DNA of 64,000 nucleotides. Source: CAVRUD01 sp963849635. Lineage in GTDB: Bacteria > Chloroflexota > Chloroflexia > Thermomicrobiales > UBA6265. Position 1 is the stretch's first letter, and every line of letters begins with the position of its first letter. The notes beneath the pieces were generated by a model. It was not told the origin of the DNA, made no database searches, and was given only the letters and a program-made list of their open reading frames with translations. Below are positions 10,241-19,622 of this stretch, piece after piece. Both the position numbers and the translations under genes were made by a program. Location of the stretch: the NCBI GenBank assembly GCA_963849635.1, contig CAWKIA010000028.1, positions 1-64,000 on the forward strand, written 5' to 3'.

Positions 10241-11548
10241 ATGAACCCGCAGCGCTTCGACACCGTTTCTCGATTCTTCGCAGATCGCCGCCTCTCTCGC
10301 CGTCAGGTGCTTGCCCGGGCTGGGACTGGACTCGCGGCGGGTGCATTCACCATCCCGAGCCTCCGCCGGGTCGCTGCCCAGGGCAACGCCACCCCGGCCC
10401 CGAGCCAGGGGGGTGATCTGGCTGAGGAGATCGTCTCGCTGACACGCGCGGCGATGACCGATTACGACCTCCGGGCGGTCATCCTGCGGGTGACGGTCGC
10501 CGGCGAGGAGGTCGTCACCACCGCGTTGGGCGAGTCGATGACCGGCGTGGCGGCCACGCCCCAGATGCACTTCCGCAACGGCGCCGTCTCCTTCACCTAC
10601 CTGGCGACGATGCTGCTTCAGTTGGTCGACCAGGGAGTCGTCTCCCTCGACGACCCGCTCGCGAACTGGTTGCCGGAACTGCCCGAGGCCGACCGCGTCA
10701 CCTTGCACATGTTGGCGAACATGACCTCCGGCTACGCCGATCACGTGCAAGACGAGGGGTTTGTCACGGCCATCAACACTGACCCTTTCAAGCAGTGGAC
10801 GCCAGAGGAGCTGATCGAGTTCAGCATCAGTAAGCCGCACGTCTTCGAGCCTGGTACCAACTGGGACTACTCCCACACGGGCTACGTGATCCTGGGTCAG
10901 GCGCTAGAGAAGGCTCTGAACACGCCGATGGATACCCTGATGCGCGAGATGATCCTCGATCCTCTCAGCTTAACCAACACCACCGGCTCATCGACTCCCT
11001 CCATCCCCGCGCCTGTCTTGCACACCTTCAGTTCGGAGCGCCGCGCTACGCTCGGCGTCCCCCCCGGGAAGTACTTCTACGAGGAGGCGACTTTCTGGAA
11101 CCCATCCTGGACGGTCGCGGCCGGCGCGGTCCAGACCACCAACATCTATGACATGACCGCCTCGGCGGAGGCGATCGGAACCGGCGTGCTGCTGTCGCCG
11201 GAATCGCACCAGTTGCAGATCGGTCCCGATTTGCTGGGATTCGGGACCCCGCTGGAAGGATGTCCGACCTGTCACACGCTGGTCGAATCGTGGAACTACG
11301 GCCTCGGCATCGTCCGGATGGGACCGTGGCTCGTGCAGACGCCGCTGTTCGCCGGCTGCGGCGCGCTGATGGCGTATCTCCCGTCCGAGCAGGTAGCGGT
11401 GGCGATCGCCGTGACGTTTGGCGATAAGGCCTTCAATGACAACGGCGACTATCTCTATGGCTTTGCCAGCCAAGACATCCTGGCCGCTATTTCCGCTGTG
11501 CTCACGCCAGACCAGATGCTTCCGAGCGGAGCTTCAGGAGAGGCATAG
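10241..11548 (+). CDS. Tat-exported serine beta-lactamase-fold protein lacking catalytic residues
   Basis: Class C beta-lactamase / D-alanyl carboxypeptidase fold (435 aa). The first 45 residues carry an RFD leader and a Tat signal (RRLSRRQVLARAG) with cleavage after RVAAQ, so the protein is exported. The fold is clear: LLQLVDQGVVSLDDPLANWL, LHMLANMTSGYADH, PGTNWDYSHTGYVILGQALE, and a C-terminal LPSEQVAVAIAVTF strand. At the usual S-x-x-K site the sequence reads NGAVSFTYLA, so Ser and Lys appear replaced by Ala and Phe, and the Y-x-N motif reads YSH. It is probably a non-enzymatic binding protein or uses other residues. ATG 10241 is set by AAAGGA eight nt upstream. No frameshift; stands alone. 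Confidence 0.85.
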   Translation: MNPQRFDTVSRFFADRRLSRRQVLARAGTGLAAGAFTIPSLRRVAAQGNATPAPSQGGDLAEEIVSLTRAAMTDYDLRAVILRVTVAGEEVVTTALGESMTGVAATPQMHFRNGAVSFTYLATMLLQLVDQGVVSLDDPLANWLPELPEADRVTLHMLANMTSGYADHVQDEGFVTAINTDPFKQWTPEELIEFSISKPHVFEPGTNWDYSHTGYVILGQALEKALNTPMDTLMREMILDPLSLTNTTGSSTPSIPAPVLHTFSSERRATLGVPPGKYFYEEATFWNPSWTVAAGAVQTTNIYDMTASAEAIGTGVLLSPESHQLQIGPDLLGFGTPLEGCPTCHTLVESWNYGLGIVRMGPWLVQTPLFAGCGALMAYLPSEQVAVAIAVTFGDKAFNDNGDYLYGFASQDILAAISAVLTPDQMLPSGASGEA

Positions 11549-11583
11549 AGCAAGCATCCATGCTCCCAACGCCTGACCAATCG

Positions 11584-12936
11584 CTACATATACGTAGACC
11601 GCTCCCAGGCATGGACAACCGTCTCGTACTGCGCCTGCTCGTGCCGGCGAATCCGCAGGAAGGTCGAGAGGATCTCCGGTCCAATCGCCTCGGCGATGAC
11701 CGAGTCGGCCTCCAGGGCATCGAGAGCGGCATCAAGCGTCCTTGGCAGCTGGCCAATCTTGGCGGAGTCGATTTCCGCTTGCGACATGTGCCCGACGTCT
11801 CCCTGGAACGGATCGCCGGGATCGAGTTGCCGCTGGATTCCGTCCAGACAGGCCGCTAGCAGTCCGACAAGGAGCAGTTCCGGCTGCGCCGCATTGTCGC
11901 TCGCCCGGTACTCCAGATGACGGCGCTTGCCGGCTCCCGGAACTCGGACCACGCCAGACCGGTTGCCATAGCCCCAATAGGTATTGGCCGGCGCCCAGGT
12001 GCCCGGCTGGAGTCTCTTGTAGCTATTCACGGTCGGTGAGCCAAGCCCGGTCAGAGCCTCGATGTGGGCCAGGATGCCGCCAGTTGCAAAGCGCCCGACC
12101 GGAGAGAGAGAGGTGTCATCGTCCGTGCCGGGCGTGAGGTCGGTGGCGCCCGATGCGTCCCACAGGCTGAGGTGGACATGGAGGCTGTTGCCGGACCACT
12201 CCGCGTACGGCTTCGGCATGAAGGTCGCTTCATACCCCTGCTCTGACGCCGCATCGCGAACCGCTTCCCGGACGGCGTGGTAGCGATCAACCGCGGCGAT
12301 CGGGTCGCCGTGCGCCGTCGACAGCTCGTACTGCCCAGCCGAATACTCCTTGCCGATCTGCGGCACCTCGACGCCCATCCCGTCCAGCAGGTCCAGCACC
12401 CGCCGGACAAACGGCTCCTCGGCCGCTACGCCCGCCGTCGAGAACATCGGCGCGCTATTGACGGGAGCGAACTCACCTTGCTCGGTGCGTTTGACGAGAT
12501 AAAACTCCGGCTCCAGGGCAACTTGAGCCGAGTATCCGGCGGCCGCCAACTTCTCGATCATCGTGGCGAGCCGCGTCCGCGGACACCCGCTCCACGATGC
12601 CCCGGTATCGGAGCGCATGAACGCGTTGACGCGGGCGGTGGCCGGAAACTGTAGTTGCCTGGCGTAGCTCACTGGGTCAGGGACAGCGAGAAAGTCACCG
12701 GAGTCGGCGAGGTACGTTGCCCCTTCGACCTGATGGTCATGGTGATCGAAATCTAGGTTCGCCTTAGCGAACACCACGCCGCCATGCACCGCGCTGCGAA
12801 AGCTGCGCTTCGGAATCACCTTTCCCTGCGCTCGTCCCAGGTAGTCGTAGTAGACCACCCACAACCGTTCGATCCCGTCTGCCTCCAACCGGGCGAGCAA
12901 CGCATCGGCGTCAACTGGAGTTGCGTTCTCCGTCAC
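11584..12936 (-). CDS. Glutamine synthetase-like gamma-glutamyl ligase
   Basis: ATP-dependent ligase joining ammonia or an amine to glutamate. Family signatures: LEPEFYLVKR, GQYELSTAHGDP, the ATP-binding glycine region SGNSLHVHLSLWD, PANTYWGYGNRSGVVRVP and the active-site RHLEYRASDNAAQPEL. At 450 aa it fits GS class I-like enzymes. The GTG start at 12936 overlaps the stop of the upstream M20 gene by 4 nt (GTGA), indicating translational coupling; a longer frame to 12966 is less likely. A GS-like enzyme coupled to a peptidase suggests gamma-glutamyl-amine or amide metabolism rather than central nitrogen assimilation, but the substrate cannot be read from sequence. Confidence 0.85.
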   Translation of the reverse strand: MTENATPVDADALLARLEADGIERLWVVYYDYLGRAQGKVIPKRSFRSAVHGGVVFAKANLDFDHHDHQVEGATYLADSGDFLAVPDPVSYARQLQFPATARVNAFMRSDTGASWSGCPRTRLATMIEKLAAAGYSAQVALEPEFYLVKRTEQGEFAPVNSAPMFSTAGVAAEEPFVRRVLDLLDGMGVEVPQIGKEYSAGQYELSTAHGDPIAAVDRYHAVREAVRDAASEQGYEATFMPKPYAEWSGNSLHVHLSLWDASGATDLTPGTDDDTSLSPVGRFATGGILAHIEALTGLGSPTVNSYKRLQPGTWAPANTYWGYGNRSGVVRVPGAGKRRHLEYRASDNAAQPELLLVGLLAACLDGIQRQLDPGDPFQGDVGHMSQAEIDSAKIGQLPRTLDAALDALEADSVIAEAIGPEILSTFLRIRRHEQAQYETVVHAWERSTYM

Positions 12937-13796
12937 GATGCCGCCTTCCAATCCGAACCGCACCACTGGATCGTGAACAGTGTCATGGCTATGACGCCTT
13001 CGATGAAGCTGTCGATCGAGATCCTCTCATCCACTCCGTGGGCGTTGGCGCCCATGGCCGGACCGCAGATCACTACGGGGATCCCGGCCTCGGCGAACCA
13101 GGCGATGTCACTGACCGCAGCAAATCCGCCAACGCTCGGCTTCAATCCAATCGCCTGCGCCGACTCAGAAAGCAGCATGATGCCGGGGTGGTCGGCGGGA
13201 GTCATCGCCGGCGGAAACGATACGCCGTGAAGCCCCCACTCGATGGTGGGGGGATGCTCGCGGAGCCAGTCGTCAAGTTGGCAGACGTGATGGATGTAAG
13301 TCTCGAACTCGGCCCGAACCTGCGCGGACGTTTCAGTCGGAAGAAATTTCAAGCTGAGGTCAATCGCGCAGTAGTCGGGCAGCGACGAGACCGACGTCAT
13401 GACATTGGGGATGCCGTTCTTCCCTCCACCGGTCCCCGCCATCATCGCGCCAACATTGATCGTGGTGATGCCGGCCGGGAGGTAGGGCGAGACCTTGCGC
13501 ACCGCCCACATCCGTTCCAGGTCTGCCACAGCGTTGACGATCTTGACCGCCTTGTCGAAGGCGCTGACCGCTCTACCCTGGCCACCCGCGTGCACACTTC
13601 GGTACCGCCCGGCGGAGTGGCCTGAGACACCGCGCACGGTGATGCGCAGCCACTCCAGGCCACCCTCCACCGCGGTGATCCGCTCGACTGGATCGGCGGC
13701 GTCGACTACCAGCGCGAAGTCGGGCCGGTATCCTCGCTTGATCGGCGTCCCGGATCCAGATCCAACCTGATCCGGGCGGCCAGTGGCCGGTTTCAC
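12933..13796 (-). pseudogene. M20 metallopeptidase, 5'-truncated
   Basis: C-terminal two thirds of an ArgE/DapE-type peptidase: RPDFALVVDAADP, ITVRGVSGHSAGRY (dimerisation domain entry), PAGITTINVGAMMAGTG, LREHPPTIEWGLHGVSFPP and the C-terminal metal-site region CGPAMGANAHGVDERISI. The N-terminal domain with the HxD and EE zinc ligands is missing; upstream of about 13,790 neither frame continues the fold. It resembles the intact M20 gene at 43.4 kb, which shares the LREHPP-IEW and GAxxxxHxxDE patterns, so a paralogous ancestor is likely. The gene still overlaps the GS-like gene by 4 nt, so the pair was once an operon. Confidence 0.8.
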
Positions 13797-14465
13797 GTCC
13801 GGGGGCGGCCCGCGGGATCCGCCGTCCTTCGTACTGGACGTGCTCAGGGTCCAACCCGCCCGCCCGCGACGACCTCTTTCCCGCGGCGATCTGGCCGTCC
13901 CGCGGATCTTTGATGATCTACGAGTTGCCGATCGAGACTGCTGAGATCTACAACATCGGCGTCAGGGCCTGCACCCTGTGCGCCGCCACCTCGGAATGCT
14001 CACCGCAGGTCACCAACTCCACCGACGGGGCCGATGCTATTTTCTTCTCACGGTCGTGTCCCGACCTCGTCCAGCATCACCCGCGCCGGTGGGTGTGCGC
14101 ACGGGGCACGGACGGCGAGGCCAGGGCAGATATGCCCCGGCCTTCTCTCAGTCTGGGGGATGGGTGCGGATGACGTCTCCACCGTGTCCGGGAAGCGATC
14201 CCGGGCCCGTCCCTTTGTCCACCACTCCCCCACCATTTCCCGTATTACCCCTGCTTAAACCCTCATCCAGAGGCCTATGGGTGAACGGTTAAGCATTCCG
14301 TACGTGACACCACGTACGTGACACCCCGTCAAGCCGGTCTGGTCCCTTCCAAACCCGTGATTCCCCTGATGTTGCCCACGGTCTCAACGCGCAGGATGAG
14401 GTCAGTCGAGATCGCCGCCGCGTGGCGGTGAGCAGACGCCCAAAAAGCGCACCGAGGAGAGACCG
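13797..14465. other. Gene-poor junction upstream of the surface protein
   Basis: About 670 bp with only short open frames of no recognisable similarity. The truncated peptidase ends here abruptly, which suggests a deletion or rearrangement junction near 13,790-13,850. The 3' part should contain the promoter of the surface-protein gene; its ribosome site GAGGAGAG lies at 14,452-14,459. Confidence 0.5.
14299..14326. repeat. Two tandem 14-bp repeats upstream of the surface-protein gene
   Basis: CGTACGTGACACCA is followed directly by CGTACGTGACACCC (13/14 identical); each contains the palindrome CGTACG. It lies about 140 bp before the surface-protein start and could be an activator or repressor site. 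Confidence 0.5.
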
Positions 14466-17147
14466 ATGAGCGCACTGTTCTATACAAACCACCGGAACCG
14501 CGGTCGGGCCTCCTTGCGGATGCTCGGCATAGCCATGACCGTCTTTCTCGTCCTGACTGTCCTCACGCCTGTGCTCCAGCGGGCCGGTGCCGAAGAGGCC
14601 CCGCCAATCGCCGACACCGAGCAGGTTGCCCAGGTCACGCAGGAAGATCCTCCTATCGCCGAGGAAGAGGGCGAAGGGACCGGCGAGGAGCAGCTCCAGG
14701 AGGAGTTGGTCGCCCCACCGGAAGCACCGGTTGCCTTCTACATCGAGAAGTACGAGTGTGACTCGGACTATGGCCACGACATCTACGAGCTTGAGGCCAA
14801 CTGTTACGAGCCCACCATCGAATTCGAGTTCGAGGTTTACGGCCCCGACTACTACCAGACCTTCGTCAACACGTTCGGCGCAGACAGCCTCAAGGCCGGC
14901 GTCTACCAGTTCCAGGAGTTCATCCCAGACGGCTACGGCGAGCCGATCCTGTTCTGCGAGTACACCGATGCCGTGGAGTACGCCAGCGGCCTGGCTGAAG
15001 TCGTCGTCTACGACGGCTACTACGAGACCCAGATCGACCCGGGCTACACGCTCTCCTGCAAGTGGTTCAACATCAAGGAGGACTACCGCGGCGTGGTCAC
15101 GGTCATCAAGTACGAGTGCTTCGATGCCCTCCACGAGGACGCGACCTTCGAGGATTACACCTACGAGTGCACCGAGCCGATGGCCGATGTCGACTTCAAG
15201 CTCGACGGCCTCAGCACGGGCAACCCAGGCAACTAGTCACCAATGCCAGCGGCACGGTCAGCTGGAGCGACCGCGAAGCTGACACCTACTACCTGTCCGA
15301 GACCGTCCCGGACGGCTACGGTACCCCGGCCGTCTTCTGTGACCGCTACTTCCCGTTCGACGAGCAGAGCCCCGAATACGTCCGCTACGACGTCTACGAG
15401 TACGCCCAGATCCAGTTCGACCTGGACGAAGGCCAGTACATCACCTGCTACTGTTTCAACTTCCCCGAGCACCACGGCGGCGTCATCACGGTCATCAAGT
15501 ACGAGTGCCCGGAGGCACCTCGACCACGATGCCACCTTCGAGGACTACACCTACGAGTGCACCACCCCTCACGCCGACGTCGAGTTCAAGCTTGACGGCC
15601 TCAGCACCGGCAACCCGGGCAGCTACTACACCGATCAGGACGGCAAGGTCAGCTGGGACGAGCGCGAAGCCGACACCTACTACCTGACCGAGACGGTCCC
15701 ATCCGGTTACGGCACGCCGGTCGTCTTCTGCGACCGCTACTTCCCCTTCGATGAGGAAGTGCCGGAGTACATCGGCTACGACATCTACGAGCTTGCCCAG
15801 ATCCAGTTCGACCTCGAGGAAGGCCAGTACATCACCTGCTACTGGTTCAACATCCCCGAGTACGAGTACAGCACCGTCACTGTCTACAAGTACGTCTGCG
15901 ATGACTACGTCGAGTTCGACGGCGACCTGTCCTACTACCAGGACGAGTGCACCGAGCCCCAGCAGTACGTGCCCTTCAACCTCGACGGCGAGTACACCGG
16001 CGATCAGGGAACCTACGAGACCGATGCCGATGGCAAGGTCTTCTGGGATGAGCTCGAAACCGACCTCTACACCCTGGACGAGGAGATCCCCTCAGGCTAC
16101 GGCGACCCGATCGTCTTCTGTGGCTTCTCCGCCTACTACAACGGCGCCGTCTACGACGGCTTCCCGGTCCGCTACGAGGACGTCTACGATGGCGCCGTCG
16201 AGCTGGACATCGAGATCCCGAACAGCGAGTACTTCTGCTGGTACTTCAACATCCCGGAATACGACACCTCGATCACGATCTACAAGTGGCTCTGCCCGGA
16301 AGGCTTCGACATCTACGACAGCGCCGAGTACGAGTGCACCGAGCAGCTCAACGGCGTCGAGTTCACCATCGATGGCCCGGACGGCTACCACTCCGAATCC
16401 TTCACCGGCGATTCGGTCCCCTACGCGGTCTACTTCGGTGGCCTCGATGAGGGCTATTACGAGATCTACGAGACCATCCCGGCCGGCATCGACTACGCCT
16501 TCGTGGCCGAGTGCTGGGGCAACTCCAATCCGTGGCCAGCCGTCTACCCGCTCTACCACACCGATTGGAGCGACGCGTTCAGCATCGAGATCGCCAAGGG
16601 CGATCACGTCTCCTGCAACTGGTACAACGTCCCTGAGCACAAGGACGACGGCAAACTGACCGTCGTCAAGTACCTCTGCAGCGGCTACGTGGTCTCCGAC
16701 CTCTACTGCTCCCTCTACCACGGCGGCCAGTCCTTCACGCTGACCTCCGCCGAGGGCGGTGACCCGATCGAGTTCACGACCGGCGGCGATGGTAGCAAGA
16801 CCCTCGTCCTGCCGGAAGGCGCCTGGAACCTCGACGAAGTCGGCGGTGAATGGTGCAAGGCCGAATCGCCCGACCTCAACCAGTACGGCCAGGTCGTGAC
16901 CACCGATGGCCACGAGTCGATCGTCTACATCTACAACTGCGCACCGCCGACCAAGACCCCGCCGGTGAAGCAGCCCCCGATCAAGCAGTTCCCGAACACC
17001 GGCTCCGGCCCAATGTCGATGAACAGCGGCCTGAGCGGCGCCGACCTGGCGGGTCAGGCAATGATCCTTCTGGTCGTTGCCCAGGGCCTGGTCCTCATCG
17101 CCATCCGCCGCGGCGGGATCCTCCGATCCTTCCGCCGGATGAGCTAG
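14466..17147 (+). CDS. Cell-surface repeat protein with prealbumin-like domains and FPNTG sorting signal, two frameshifts
   Basis: About 890 aa after repair. A long N-terminal signal or anchor (MTVFLVLTVLTPVLQRAGAE) precedes an acidic stretch and about six repeats of 100-130 residues. Each has the order V(I/V)KYxC, YxC(T)xP, (V/F)xLDGxxTG, DGKVxWDExExDxYxLxE, P(S/D)GYGxPxVFC and YxxCYWFNIPE, the pattern of SpaA/prealbumin-like beta-sandwich domains of surface adhesins. Conserved cysteines recur per repeat. The end has a Pro-rich stalk, FPNTG, a hydrophobic span (GQAMILLVVAQGLVLIAI) and a basic tail (RRGGILRSFRR), a sortase-type sorting signal. Frames change near 15,232 and 15,515. ATG 14466 follows GAGGAGAG. 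Unusually rich in Tyr, Asp and Glu. Confidence 0.85.
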
Positions 17148-17237
17148 CTGGCAAACTCCCCCTTCTCCCCACTCCCCTTCGCTCCGTGCGCCCGGGTCCA
17201 GTCCCCCGGGCGCACACCCCCAACACCCCAGCGACAG

Positions 17238-17267
17238 GGCCCCTAGCCGGATCATCCGGCTGGGGCC
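17238..17267 (+). terminator. Terminator after the surface-protein gene
   Basis: A 14-bp GC-rich stem (GGCCCC-AGCCGGAT with one bulged T against ATCCGGCTGGGGCC) and a 1-nt loop, followed by TCGTCGTTT. Lies between convergent genes. Confidence 0.7.
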
Positions 17268-17282
17268 TCGTCGTTTCCCCAG

Positions 17283-17882
17283 TCACCAGGTTAGTCGCTT
17301 TCCGGCCGCGAACCTTGGATAGTCGAGAGGATCGACTGGAGGCAACCGTGTGTTCGCCGGCCGTTCCGCCGGGCCAAATGGCCAGATCGCGCTGAGCATG
17401 TCGATCAAGTCTCCGCGCTCGACGATGCCGACAAGTTCTTCGAGCCCATGCAACGCGCCCGACACCTCCGCCTCGCTCAGCCATCCTGCCTCTTGGGCAC
17501 GGGCGAAGTGGTCCCGATCGACCACCTGAAACGTCGTCCCATCAGCCCGAACGAGCACATCAAGCCAGAGATCGACTGTGTAGACGTTTCCGTCGATCAG
17601 CTCGAAGGGCGTAGATATGTCGCAGTTGAAGGTAAACGGGATCGTCTTCGGTCCACCGGTCTCCACGAAGTGACCCGCCATATCGGTCGTAGTCGTAATC
17701 GTGAACCAGTGGTCCGCCCACATGTGGTGCCGGAGCAAAATCCCTTCATGCGCAGTCTCAATCACGACCATCGCATCGTCCGCGCGAATGATGCTTCCAG
17801 GCCGACAGGCAAAGCGCCTCAAATCCTCCGGCGGGTGAAACTCGAGGATCGTGATCTGGGATTCCTGGCTCTCGTTAGGCAT
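17283..17882 (-). CDS. DUF402-family protein (probable nucleoside di/triphosphatase-like)
   Basis: A 199-aa protein matching the DUF402/FomD-like family, some members of which hydrolyse nucleoside di- and triphosphates or related phosphates. Features: WADHWFTITTTTD, FTFNCDISTPFELIDGNVYTVD and LDVLVRADGTTFQVVDRDHF, followed by an EA-rich helix (AQEAGWLSEAEV) that closes the family. No signal peptide, so cytoplasmic. ATG 17882. Convergent with the surface-protein gene and divergent from the sugar kinase, so it forms its own transcription unit. Confidence 0.75.
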   Translation of the reverse strand: MPNESQESQITILEFHPPEDLRRFACRPGSIIRADDAMVVIETAHEGILLRHHMWADHWFTITTTTDMAGHFVETGGPKTIPFTFNCDISTPFELIDGNVYTVDLWLDVLVRADGTTFQVVDRDHFARAQEAGWLSEAEVSGALHGLEELVGIVERGDLIDMLSAIWPFGPAERPANTRLPPVDPLDYPRFAAGKRLTW

Positions 17883-17973
17883 AATGTCCTCCGGTACGAA
17901 CCTGGCCCGAAAACCCTGAGCATCTCTTGGCTATACTCTCGGTCGATCCGCCCGACAGTTCCCCGAGGTGTCC

Positions 17974-19513
17974 ATGCCCGCAGTCTCGCTCGCAAAGGCC
18001 GCGTCGCCGCTCATCATGGCCCTCGACCTGGGAACCTCGTCCTTTCGGGCGTTGCTCTTCGACCGCAATGGTCAGGCCGTCGAAGGTACCGGGGAGCAAC
18101 TCCCTCATACCCTCCGAACGACCGCCGACGGAGGGGCGGAGAGCCGACCCCGACGCGCTGGTCGATCTTCTCATCCGCTGCATTGATGCTTGCTTGGAGC
18201 GGTCCGCCGGACGGGTCAAGGATATCGCCGCCGTCGCGTCCTCGTGCTTCTGGCACAGCCTGATGGGGGTCGATGCCAAGGGCCGGCCGGTCACCCCCCT
18301 CCTGATGTGGGCCGATCGCCGCTCCGCCCACCAGGCGAACGCCCTTGAATCGGACTTGGGACCCGCCGTCCATGACCGCGTCGGCGCCGCCTTTCACTCG
18401 TCGTACTGGCCGGCCAAGATCCGCTGGCTCCAGGAGACGCAGCCGGTCACCACCGATCGCGTGGCCCAGTGGATGGGGTTCGCCGAGTACGCCGATCTGC
18501 GCCTGTGCGGCTCGTCCGCTGCCTCGATCGCGATGGCCTCGGGCAGCGGCATGCTCGATGTCCATACCATCGACTGGGATCCCGAGGTGCTCGCAGCCCT
18601 CGGCGTCGACAAGCAGACCCTGCCGAAGCTCATCGACCGCAATGAACCCATCTCGCCCTTAATCAAGGAGTTCGCCCACCGTTGGCCCGCGTTAGCAAAG
18701 GTTCCCTGGTACCCCTCGATCGGTGACGGAGCCTGCGCCAACGTTGGCAGTGGGGCTGTTTCACCAGAGCGGGTTGCCCTGTCGTTGGGTACGTCTGGTG
18801 CGATGCGCACGATTTCCCCGTCCGCGGTGGGGGCCGAGTTCGACATCCCTCGCGGCCTCTGGGGCTACCGGCTCGACCGCGAGCACATGGTCGTCGGTGG
18901 GGCGACATCGAACGGCGGCATCCTCCTCGGCTGGCTGCGCGACCTCATGGGGGTCAAACTTGACGACGCCACAATGGCCGAAGTTGACGCGATGGCCCCC
19001 GATAGCCATGGGCTGACCATCCTCCCGTTCGTCGCGGGCGAGCGCTTTCCGCCCCACGTCGATAGCGCGACCGGCGTCATCGCCGGGATGACCCTGGCCA
19101 CCACTCCGGCCGCGGTCGTCCGCGCCGGGATGGAAGCCGTCGCCTACCGGATGGGCCGCATCTACCATCGACTCCTTCCCCTCGCCGCCTCCGGTCACAC
19201 AATCGCCGCCAACGGCGGTGCCATCCTCAGTTCGCCCGCCCTTCTCCAGATGGTGGCCGACACCCTCGGCCACGAACTCATCGCCCTGCCACCCGACGAG
19301 GAGGCCTCCGGCCGCGGCTCGGCCATCCTCGCCCTCCACGCCGCCGGCCACATCGCCGATCTCGCCTCCGCCCCCGACCCAGCCGTCTTCACCGATGTCC
19401 GCATCTTCGCCCCCGACCCCGCCCGCCACCGGACATACCAGGCTGCCCTCGATCGTCAGGCTCGTCTCGAAGCTGCCCTCTATCCCGAAGGCCCCCATTG
19501 GAACGAGGCGTAG
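17974..19513 (+). CDS. FGGY-family carbohydrate kinase (gluconokinase/xylulokinase type), frameshifted
   Basis: Phosphorylates a sugar or sugar acid with ATP. ATG 17974 has GAGG six nt upstream. N-terminal phosphate-1 motif ALDLGTSSFRALLFD; middle WADRRSAHQ (sugar-contact Asp) and SGSGMLDV; C-terminal domain with phosphate-2 segment SLGTSGAMRT, VGGATSNGGILLGWL, LPFVAGERFPP and the adenosine motif TIAANGGAILSSP. An extra base near 18,140 splits the gene; a frame shift at AESRPRR restores ADPDALVDLL. About 512 aa, normal for FGGY. The LPFVAGERxP and SNGG pattern is commonest in gluconokinases, but the substrate is not proven. A strong hairpin follows. Confidence 0.88.
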
Positions 19514-19529
19514 GCGACACCCGGCGCAC

Positions 19530-19565
19530 GGCGACGGGCCGGGAAGGTACTCCCGGCCCGTCGCC
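19530..19565. terminator. Strong hairpin between sugar kinase and Cys-rich protein genes
   Basis: Perfect 15-bp stem GGCGACGGGCCGGGA / TCCCGGCCCGTCGCC with a 6-nt loop. It is placed between convergent genes and could stop both transcripts. Confidence 0.75.
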
Positions 19566-19622
19566 TGTACGGTCACGCCGCACGCGTCCCGCGTTCCTCA
19601 ATGGGGACCGCTTCGCCTCCGG

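Noticed and set aside
13910..14173. Possible small gene after the truncated peptidase
   Set aside because: No ribosome site or recognisable domain, and the second half is low-quality coding.
16092..17255. 387-codon minus-strand frame under the surface protein
   Set aside because: Val/Asp-rich mirror of Tyr/Asp codons on the plus strand; no similarity to a known protein.
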